From Neoarius graeffei (Eukaryota; Chordata; Actinopteri; Siluriformes; Ariidae), in NCBI RefSeq assembly GCF_027579695.1, contig NC_083582.1, positions 3,032,878 to 3,096,877 of the forward strand: a stretch of DNA of 64,000 nt. Direction: 5' to 3'. Below the pieces are notes generated by a model, which saw only the letters and a program-made list of their open reading frames with translations, had not been told where the DNA came from and ran no database searches. This document shows, in pieces, positions 12,069 through 23,500 of this stretch; the stretch's first letter is position 1; every line of letters begins with the position of its first letter. A program made the translations under genes and the position numbers.

Positions 12069-12143
<75 letters not shown>

Positions 12144-12163
12144 ATATACCTGTATATACCTAT

Positions 12164-12219
<56 letters not shown>

Positions 12220-13159
12220 GTGCTGTCAAAAATGTCGCGTTATTAACGCGTTAACTTGACTCAATTTTAACGGCGATAATTTTTTTATTGCGAGATTAAC
12301 GCTCTGTGACATGATGTAGGTTTTTCATAAGCTTTTGAAACTGCCAGGAACTTGGAACAGAGACTTTGGTTAGAAAAACGATAGCAGCTAGCCCCGCCCC
12401 GCACAGCCAGAGTCCTCTGCCCTCCTCCCTCAAAGAACCAGCGCGGGCAGGGCGCGCTAGTAGAGATGGGATTTATGGCTCTTTGATGGGATCCGCATCT
12501 TTGTGATCCGTTCTTTGAAAAGAGCCGTTCAAAAGACTGGCTCATTTGGCTCTTTTTAAATATTTATTCAGTTTTAAGAAGACAGCGTCTAAAGAAGCCA
12601 GATCCCTCTGAACTGTAAACTCAATGCTATCCCAGAAATCCTTCCTGTAATATGCAAATTTGGCCGCCTCTGATTGGACAGCGCGACACATCAACAGGCA
12701 GAAAGTGTAAAAGTACAAAATGTGTTAAGTGAGCTGAAACAGTAAAGATCAGATTCAATGCAATATTTATCAACGAACAACTTAAAGTTAATATAATAGT
12801 GTACTTTATATTATAATCAAGCATGTCAAGCCTACCATCACTGTGTAACCTGTCTCTCTGATTAGAGACTAACTCAAGCAGTAGATCACTTCACTCATGG
12901 TTCTCTTGTTAGTCTCGGGACGAAGAGCCCCGGTGCTCAGCTTAGGTTTCAGTTTGCAGTGGCTGTGTCAATACGTGTTATGCTTTGCAATAAGAAAAAC
13001 ATTGGTACAAAACAAGCCCATTCACTTTTTTATGCTGGTAAGAGAATTACAGTGGTTTTTCGTGTGACAAGAATGTGCGATTAAATTGCGATTAATCGCG
13101 AGTTAACTATGACAGTCGCGACATTAATCGCGATTAAATATTTTAATCGCTTGACAGCA

Positions 13160-13210
<51 letters not shown>

Positions 13211-16200
13211 AATCTCTTCTCATGTCCTTTTGTCTTCCCTTATTTCCTTTTACATGCTTTTAAGAACTATGTTACATGGAACTTGGGATGTAAAGAAAAA
13301 AGTACTGTTATCCACACACATAGGAGAAAGAGAAAGAAGAGGGAAAAGGGGAAAAAAGGATAAAATAAATTCAGACCTGGGAATAATACAAAACAAATAC
13401 AACAAGGAGATGTATATAGTTAGACCATTTTCCTCCAAAATCACTAATCTGCCAGCATGCTAATATCACTCGTGATTATACCTATTATTCCTGGGGTACC
13501 CATTCAGCCCACAATTTGGTACATTTCTTCATTTGTAATTTATGTGAGAATGTAATTTTTTTCCATCAAATATAAATCATTGATTATTTCTATCCATTCT
13601 TCTATTGTGGGTATGTCTGGTTGCAACCAGTGTCTCGTGAGAGTTTTCCTGCCAGCTGATATCAAGACACCAAACAGATATTTATTGAGATATTCATTCA
13701 GATTTGAGTGAAAAGCAGTATCTCCTAATACAAAGATGTTAAATTGGAAAGGTATGGGAGTATTAAATACGTTTTCCATTCTTTTATGTATCTCTGACCA
13801 GAACTGTGTGATTACTGGACAGTCCCAAAAAATGTGCCAATGATTGGCCTCCTGATTCCCACACAGTCTCCAGCAACTAGAATCTCCCTCTGAAATATGT
13901 ACTTTCTGCTTTGGAGTAATAAAAAATCTAATCAAACATTTCCATCCAAACTCTCTCCATGAATGTGAGTTCGTACATTTCCATTGGAATTCACAGCAAC
14001 TAAACCAATCCTCCTTTGATATTATCAGGTTGCCTTCATTCTCCCATTTATTCTTAACATATTCTGTAGAATGAGCCTTTTTAGTCAAAAATCCTTTGTA
14101 TAATCTAGATATAAGACCCTTATTCAAAAAGGAGTAAGCACCCAATAAAACCTCTTTAACTACTGGGTCATTGTTATCTATATGTTTTTTGATGTCTTGG
14201 TCAAAGTAATGATGTAACTGCAGACACCTGTAGAAATCTTGTTTTTCTAGACCTTGGAGAGTTTGAAAATCTTTCAAATTTCCCTTCTCTGTTATAGAGT
14301 GGAATGTTGTAATAGTTGTCCAAGCTCTAAATCTACCATCTAGTTGGTCAGGTTTAAAATTTGGATCATCAGCACACCATTTGAGTATTTTGAATTTATC
14401 TTGTAAATGGTATTCTTCTCTCACAGAATTCCATATTCTTAGTTGGAATTTTATCCATGGATTTTGGATAGTACTAATAAATTTTCTCAGGTCTGTATTA
14501 CCTAGTACTGTTTCTATAGAAGGGTTCCTAATCAATGATAATTCAATGTCTTTCCATCTTGCATAGTAGTGTTGATTACATAGATTCAGGAGAGTTTTAA
14601 TCTGAGCTGAGTGAAAACAGTCTCTCAAATTTGGTACAGTCATACTTCCTTCCTCCCTTGGTAGTTATAAGGTCTTATACCTAACTCTTGGTCTTTTGCC
14701 TTGCCAGATGATTCTGGAAATCATTTTATCCCACTCAGAGAATTGTTTAATAGAAATTTCTACAGGAAGAGATTGAAACAAGAACAACAGTCTTGGGAGA
14801 ATGTTCATTTTCACAGATTCAACCCTTTGAATAAGACTCAAAAATGGATTAGTGTTCCATCTCTGTATATCTAATTTTATTCTGGACAAGAGGGGATCAT
14901 AATTAATTTTAGCTACTGATGAAATTTCTTTGGGTATCAACACACCCAAATATTTCAGTGTGGTTTGGTCCCATCTCAGAAGAAAATTATCTTGGATTTG
15001 TCTTGGAGATGTATATTTCAGTGTGAGAATTTGTGTTTTGTGGATATTTAGTTTATATCCTGCACATTTCCCAAAGGTATCTAGAAGCTTGAATAGTTCA
15101 GGAAGTGAGTTAGTGGGTTCCATTAAGTATAGTAGGACATCATCCACATACAGCGCAACCTTGTGTTGGTCTGCATTTATAGATATGCCCCTAATGTTTT
15201 CCACTGAGCAAGGGGTTCTATATAGATTGCAAAAAGAAGTGGAGATTGTCCACATCCTTGCCTTGTACCTCGTTCTAAGTTGATGGTATCTGTTAAGTAT
15301 CCATTTATTTTGATCCATGCACATGAACTCCTGTATAGATCGCTGATTGCCTTAACAAACTTTTTGTGGAAACCAAATCTCTCAAGGATTTTACACAAGA
15401 AAGTTCAGCTTACAGAATCGAAGGCTTTCTCAGCATCTAAACTAACTAATAAAGCTTCTAGCCTGTTTTCTTGAATGTGGTTCAGTATATGCAATGTTCG
15501 TCTGATATTGTCGCGCGTCTGTCTCTGCAGTATAAATCCTGTTTGATCAGCTTGTATAATCTGTGGAAGAATCCTTTCGACTCTCTTTGCCAGAATTGAA
15601 GTATGTAATTTGTAGTCTGTATTAAGAACTGAAATTGGTCTGAATGACCCGCATTCTAGTCTATCTTTTCCTTCTTTAGGGATAACTGAAACTGTGGCTT
15701 CTTTCCAAGATGGTGGGATTTTTCCTTCTTTCAAAGCAACATTAAAAGCCTGAAGGAGGCTTGGTGTCAATTCAGACCGGAAAGTCTTGTACCATTCAGA
15801 AGGGAACCCATCTGGGCCAGGTGATTTGCTTGCCTTTAATCTGGAGATCGCATCATTCAGCTCTTCTTCAGTTATTTCAGCTATTAATCTATTATTTTGG
15901 CTTGTTGATAACGTAGGCAAGTTGAGAGATTCTAAAAATGTTTGGGTTTGGTTCTCGTTTTCTAAATTCGGCTGTGTGTATACAGTAATTGCTTATAATA
16001 ATTTTGAAATGCCATTTGTATCTCATTTTGTTTGTATACTATAGCTTTAGATTCAGGGTCTCTGATTGTGTAGATTGTACTATCTGCCTGTTGCTTCTGT
16101 AATTTCCTTGCCAAGACCTTTGCGAATCTAGGGCCGCTTTCATAGTATTTTTGTTTCGTATAGACCAAGTTTTTTTGTATCTCTTGTGTATACAGATCGT

Positions 16201-19200
16201 CTATTTTCTTCCTAACTTCCTTTAGTCTTAGGGTAAGATCTAATTTGGGGTCCTTTTTGTGCTGTACCTCCAGCTCTTTTAGTTCCCTGTTCAGCTCTGA
16301 TGATCTTAATCGTCTTTCTTTCTCTTTATATGAGCAGTATGAAATAATTTCCCCCCTAAGGACAGTTTTCAGTGTGTCCCATAGTATATCTGGGCCTACC
16401 TCTCCATTATCATTCTCTGCCAAAGTCCTTACAATTTCTTGTTTCATAGCCATTTTAAATTGTTCACTATTTAGTATGCCTGTATTTAGTCTCCATAGTG
16501 TATTCCTAGGATTGTTGTTTATATGAAGTGCTAAAGCGAGAGGAGCATGATCAGATAAGTCAATATTTCCTATCTCACAGTTGTGTATTCTATGACGGTC
16601 TCGTTTGAAAATAAAAAAAATAATCAATTCTGGCATACACTGCATGTGGGTAAGAATAATGAGTGTAATTGCGACTAGTTGGATTAAAATCTCTCCAAAG
16701 ATCAATCACCCCCACTTCTGACATGATGGCCTTAAGTTTCTTATGTAGTGGGGTTAAACTAGATGGCTTCGAACAGTCCAGCCTAGGATTAAGGCGTATG
16801 TTCCAGTCTCCTCCACAGATCATAATACCAGTAGCCCCTATCATGAAATCAAACATCTCATCTCATCTCATTACCTCTAGCCGCTTTATCCTTCTACAGG
16901 GTCGCAGGCAAGCTGGAGCCTATCCCAGCTGACTACGGGTGAAAGGCGGGGTACACCCTGGACAAGTCGCCAGGTCATCACAGGGCTAACACATAGACAC
17001 AGACAACCATTCACACTCACATTCATACCTACGGTCAATTTTAGAGTCACCAGTTAACCTAACCTGCATGTCTTTGGACTGTGGGGGAAACCGGAGCACC
17101 CGGAGGAAACCCACGCGGACACGGGGAGAACATGCAAACTCCACACAGAAAGGCCCTCGCCGGCCCCGGGGCTCGAACCCAGGACCTTCTTGCTGTGAGG
17201 CGACAGCGCTAACCACTACACCACCGTGCCGACGAAATCAAACATGCTTCTATAAAAAGAAAAATCACTACCCGGGGGAGCATATACATTTAGTAGTGTT
17301 ATTTCAACTCCTTCTATTTTCCCTGAGACGAATATATATCGTCCTTCCTTGTCTTTTGTTTCCTTAATTTCCTCAAAAGGAACCTTATGGTGGTGTAGTG
17401 GTTAGCGCTGTCGCCTCACAGCAAGAAGGTCCGGGTTCGAGCCCCGTGGCCGGCGAGGGCCTTTCTGTGCGGAGTTTGCATGTTCTCCCCGTGTCCGCGT
17501 GGGTTTCCTCCGGGTGCTCCGGTTTCCCCCACAGTCCAAAGACATGCAGGTTAGGTTAACTGGTGACTCTAAATTGAGCGTAGGTGTGAATGTGAGTGTG
17601 AATGGTTGTCTGTGTCTATGTGTCAGCCCTGTGATGACCTGGCGACTTGTCCAGGGTGAACCCCGCCTTTCGCCCGTAGTCAGCTGGGATAGGATCCAGC
17701 TCGCCTGCGACCCTGTAGAACAGGATAAAGCGGCTACAGATAATGAGATGAGATGAGAGGTTCTAAGGCAGAATTTTCCCATTTTGATAACAGGTAAACA
17801 AAGAGTAAAAAAAAAAAAGGAGTAAACATCCCAAGAACTCTCCTAAACACAGAGAGATAAACTGAATGGAAGAAGTACATTAACAAAACATCTGAAAGTA
17901 AAGCTTTCTTATAGATATTATATTTTGCTTCCAAATATGAGACTCCTTCAAAATGAGCCTTTGAGGGAGTCATGGTGGTGTTAACGCACCCTGAAAGGGA
18001 TAGACCTCTCCTGCTTTAGGCGAAGAGGGCCCCTTGAGATGGCTGTGTAGCCCTGTCGGCCACAAGCATTACTGCGTCCCGATCATATGAAACTAATCAA
18101 CACTTTAAACAGGAAACTTAAAAAAAAACAGAATATTGGTCAATACAGCAATCAATCCAATTAATTCAACAATATTCATCTTCCAATTAAGAGTTCAGAA
18201 TAAAGAGTAGGAAACGAACTCACTTAGCCTGTAACTTATCTTAATATCCATTTTGAGAGCTCTTATGAGTTCCTTATCAGACCTCTTGTTGCTTTGAGCC
18301 AGGCGTATTTGATGCTCTGACGTGTCGGCCCTGGACCATTTTCCATGAGGATAGGAGCTGGATTTCTCGACTGTCTGGGCTGGGTTGAGCAGGTATAATA
18401 GTAACTGGAAAACCTCATCGAGTCATATCCTCCGTCGCTTCAGCAGCAGTCTGGTATAAGCATGTGTCGTCTTTGTAGAACACACAAAGCTTTGCTGGGT
18501 AAGGCGTATGAAATTTGATTTGTTTTCCTTTCAATATTTTCTTTGCTTCAGCATATTCCATACGTCTCTTCAGAATTGCAGCCGGGTAGTCATGGTCCAC
18601 GTAATAGCGGGTTGTGTTATGGAAAAGTTCTTTCTTCTGCCACGCTTTGCGAATCATCTCCTCTTTAACTTTGTAGCTCACAAACTTGACAATGATAGAC
18701 CGGGGTTTTGCCTCTGGGTTGGTGGGCTTGGCAGTGAGGGTTCTGTGTGCTCTTTCAATTGTAATGTTCATTTCAGGTGATAAGTCCAACGAAACTCTAA
18801 GAAGATTTTGCACGAAGTGCGTCATGTTATCGTCCTCCTTTCCTTCAGCTATGCCGTAAATTCTTATGTTGTCTCGGTGAGCCCAACCTTCCTGGTTGAT
18901 CAGTTTTGCTTCCATGCTAGCATGACGCTGCGTTAGCCTTTCCAGCAGTGTTGTTGCTGCCAGTAGTGTTGTTTCTATTTCATCAATCTGCCCCTCTGCT
19001 TCTTCCAGTCTATTGTTTGTTCTGCGTAATTCCTGTTTGATCTCAGTAAAATGTTGTTTGTTGTCTCGTCTAAAGTCCTTAAGTTTGTTCAGTATGCTTT
19101 GCAGGCTAGCATCCTCCGCTCCTTCCTCTTCCTCCGGGATTGGAGAGCTACATCGGCTAGCGGTGCTTCCTTGTGTTCGTTCTTCGTCATCCTCATTAGG

Positions 19201-20495
19201 TTGTAGTCTCCTGCTTCTTGAGGAGCCCCTGCTCTTATTCTTGTCTGCAAACCTTTACTTTACTATCTCCTTGAATATTTCAGGGGTTTTTAATCAAAAC
19301 CATCGGGGAGCACTGTGATTAAGCAGCCATCTTAGTTTTCAGCAAACCGCTGTTTCTACTTCTAATTGTAGGCTTGTCGGCACATGACGCCAATTCCACT
19401 CCTCTTCTTAGGCGTGTTGGTACATGACGCCAATTCCACTCCTCTTCATAGGCATGTTGGTACATGACACCGTTTCTACTTCTAATCGTAGGTGCGTCGG
19501 CATGTGACACTGTTTCTGTTCACAGGTGTGTTGGTGTGTAAGACAGTTCCATTTGTCCAGACCACAGCGATCGTGACAGGGATTCTCACCATGACGTGTA
19601 TCGCAGTGGAGAGATACCAGGGCATCATCCATCCATTCAAAATGAAGAGGCAGTACACGCCGCAGCGAGCCTACAGGATACTGGGTCAGTCATCGGAAAA
19701 TCTACTTCCTCACCATTCTTTATTCCAGGTGCAGTTCTGATTAACGGCAGCAGTAATGACACGTAACACGTCGCTCAACTCAGGTTGGGCGGGGGGGCTA
19801 GCGGTGCAGAGTCAGAACTGAAATTACACGTTGTGTTTTACGCTGCTATATTTACAGCATGGAATTGCATTTAAAAATTAACTCTGGCTGTTGCCATGGC
19901 GATCCTATGACGGCGTATTAGGGCCATTGTAGGTTTTAAAAAAAACAAACAATGGAGCTGGGGGGTAATTATTCTGAGAAAAAAAACAAAAGAATTTTCG
20001 AGATTAACATTGTACATTTATGAGAAAAAGCTTGGATATTCTCTGAGATTAAAAAGTCACAAATTTGTGAGACAAAAAAACTTTTAAAAAGTGTTTTGTT
20101 TTTTTTATTTGCTTGGGGTTTTTTGTCAAGGAACCAGATCGCTTCTCTATGTAAGGTTGGATCGTCATCATCACACCACAGACTGAGCTGAGAGTTTCAG
20201 GAAACACAGTCTTTTCTCCTCAATCACGCAGTATAAAAAAATAAAGCATGAAGAGCTTTTCAACATTTCCCAGAATGCACTGCAGCCAGGAAGCATGAGA
20301 GTTTTTTCCCCAGAAATGTATTACTTTTAACTCTCGCAAGTTCTGAGGTTTTTTTCCCTGCAGATTTATGACTTTATAATCTCAGAGAACATCTGATTTT
20401 TTTTTCTTGGAAAAGTACAACTTTAATTTAATTTGATTTAAAGGAGGTTTTTCTCAGAATACCCCCCCACACACTTTAACTCCATTTTGCTTATG

Positions 20496-20538
<43 letters not shown>

Positions 20539-23500
20539 TAACCAACCAACAAACCATCCATCCATCCTAATATGCCGTTGTATGATCCTGACATGAACAT
20601 ACATGTGATTTTTTTTTCTTTAAAAACAATTGCAAAAAAGTGCTTTTTTAATTTTTCAGCACTGCAGTGTGTTGTGTGTTTATGATTCATCAGTGTATCA
20701 CACAGGAGGTCCATCTGTGGAGGATTAGAGGAAACATTAAGCTTTAGAGAATGGTCTACAGAAAAAGTAAAAAAAAAATGTGTGTGGCTTAATGTGGAAT
20801 TATAAACCTTCTGCAATATTAAATACAGTGGATATAAAAAGTTTACACACCCCTGATAGCACTGCAGGATTTTGTGATGTAAAAAACAATGAGAATAAAT
20901 CATATTGGATCTTTTTCCACCTTTATTCCTCCAGCTGCAAGAACAGCTGGTGAGTACTGGTCAGTTCTTGCATGTGACAAGAGTCTCTGGTATTCTTCAC
21001 GTGTCAGGGATATGGGCTATGGTGTCTCGATAGAAGCGCTTTCTCAGGAAAAAAACATCCAAGCTCGACTAAATCACCCTAAACCATGACACAATGTGTT
21101 CTGATCTGATAAGACCAAGGCAGAATATTTTGGGAAATAATTCCCAAAGATATGTTTGGAGTAAAAACAAGAGTTTATCACCTAAAGAACATCACAGCCA
21201 CAGTGAAGCATGGTGGTGGGAGCATTGTGCTATGGAGCTGCTTCTCTTCAGCTGGGTCTGAGGATCTAGTCAAGACAGAGGGAATCACGGACAGCTATAC
21301 ATTCTCATGTTTTTTGGCACAAAGCCTGCATGCATCTGTTAGAAAGATGAAGATGAAGAACTATTTGACTTTCCAGCATGATAACGACCTGAAGCACAAA
21401 TCCAAATCAACAAAGGAACAGCTTCAGAAGATGATCAATGTTTTGGAAAGGTTCAGTCAGAGTTCAGATCTAAATCCTGTCCAAAACCTGTGAAAGACTT
21501 GAAGAGGGCTGCGTACAGGAGATCTGCTCACTGCCTAATAGATCTGGAGCAGATTTGGAAGGAAGAGAGGAATAAAAGAATGACCAAATAACTCATTTGT
21601 ATAAACAATGAGTGCTGAATTACAAGCCTTTAATAAAGTATTAGTTAAGCGGTGTGTAAACTTATGCAACCAGGTATGTAGGTTATCTAAAACAATTCTA
21701 TTAATTTCTCACTTGAATGGTCTTGTGTGGCAGCGGGGGCGTGGTCAAGCACCGGTCTGTGACAGGAGGGCGGAGTCAGGGAAGGTAAGTGGCAGAATCA
21801 CTACACCTGATGGCAATTAACGTGTTTGTGTGTGTCTTCCCAGTGACCGCACCCTATTTAGGTAGGGAGAGCGAGAGCAGAGGGCTCATCCCTGAACTAG
21901 ACACCGGTTGTGTGTGTGTGTGTGTGTGTGTGTGTGTCTGTTTGGTGTTCAGATTGTTCACTGAAAAGTGTGGCAATAAAGCCTACTTTGAACCTGATCT
22001 CTGTCCTGACATCCTCTGTGCTCCACCCACGCATACTGAACTGCCACATCTTGGTTGGTATTTCGCATTAAAGATGGAAAAATAATCAAATTATTTTGGT
22101 TTCTTCCTTTTTAAAAAAATTTACACACCCTCTGTAATTTTAAGGGGGTGTGTAAACTTTTATATCCACTGTATGTAACAAAATAAGTTGCTTTTATACT
22201 GTATATCTAAAGAGTTTCCTGGTTGCCTTATTATCATTATATAACATGTTGTGAATATAAATGCATACTCATTAATAATAATAATAATAATAAAATAATG
22301 AATTAATAATTATTTATGAGTGTGTTTTGTATTTACAGGCTTGGTGTGGCTGATCTCAGTCATGGTGGGATCGCCCATGCTGTTCGTCCAGAAGTTAGAG
22401 GTGAATTATTAAAGTTATTAAAGTTTAAAGTGGTCGACTCTCTCAGTGAGGCTCCAGCTTGCCTGTGACCCTGTACAGGATAAGTCATCTCATCTCATTA
22501 TCTGTAGCCACTTTATCCTGTTCTACAGGGTCGCAGGCAAGCTGGAGCCTATCCCAGCTGACTACGGGTGAAAGGCGGGGTTCACCCTGGACAAGTCGCC
22601 AGGTCATCACAGGGCTGACACATAGACACAGACAACCATTCACACTCACATTCACACCTACGCTCAATTTAGAGTCACCAGTTAACCTAACCTGCATGTC
22701 TTTGGACTGTGGGGGAAACCGGAGCACCCGGAGGAAACCCACGCGGACACGGGGAGAACATGCAAACTCCACACAGAAAGGCCCTCGCCGGCCCCGGGGC
22801 TCGAACCCAGGACCTTCTTGCTGTGAGGCAACAGCGCTAACCACTACACCACTGTGCCGCCTACAGGATAAGTGGCTACAGATAATGGATGGATGGATGG
22901 ATGGACTCTCTCAGCATTCTCGTTAGTGATTAATGACAGAAATGTCAAGATGCTGAAACGTAACTCAATCGGTGTCCAGTTTCACCCATTTCTTCACACA
23001 GACATGATGTCTGCAAACAAGGACCAAACCACCATCAGGGGTTTACACTCGCACTCAGACGTCCTGTACGAGTGCTGATTGAGTTCTATTTAGTTGAACT
23101 TTATATGGTTGGTTTGTTTCCTTGGCTGTTTGAGTATTGGGACTTCAACAGAACATTACACTCAGTGTTACTGTATCACTTATTCAGTTGGCACTAGAAC
23201 TTTATCTAGAAGTTCAGCACTTCTGGTACCTGACTTTTGCACTCATTGTACATCACTCTGGATAAGAGCATCTGCTAAATGCCATGTAATGTCATGGAAT
23301 GGAATGGAATTATTTAAATGCTTTTTATTTCATCAAAATTGATTAAATGCTTCCAAAGATACAGAGAATGAAAACTACAGGATCAGGATGATTTATTAGA
23401 TCCAGGTCGAATGTACAGCGCCCTCCACAATTATTGGCACCCCTCATTAAGATATGTTCTTAGGCTTCTAATAAATTCATTTCTTTTAATAATATAGGAC

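Larger units (their letters stand above)
12042..19350 (-). mobile_element. L1-like LINE, near full length, with 13-bp target duplication and nested insertions
   Basis: The direct repeat tgtttctacttct lies at 12029-12041 and 19351-19363. A T run right after the left copy (12042-12049) is the poly(A) tail of a - strand element. ORF1-like and ORF2-like frames read in the right order on the - strand (18915-18415, then about 17380-13540). Nested inside are AT microsatellites, a DNA element at 12219-13162 and SINEs at 16857 and 17388. Subtracting these leaves about 5.4 kb, a normal L1 length. Confidence 0.85.
20826..22171 (+). mobile_element. Tc1/mariner element carrying a solo LTR, inactivated
   Basis: Termini cagtggatataaaaagttta and its complement at 22150-22171, between TA at 20824-20825 and 22172-22173. 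A decayed transposase reads on the + strand (about 20930-21500). A 323-bp LTR is inserted at 21726. Confidence 0.9.

Noticed and set aside
12010-12246. Frames rich in Tyr/Ile
   Set aside because: Translation of AT and CA microsatellites.
17388-17758. Target duplication for the second SINE in L1
   Set aside because: The candidates aggaacctta and aggttctaag do not match well enough to claim.
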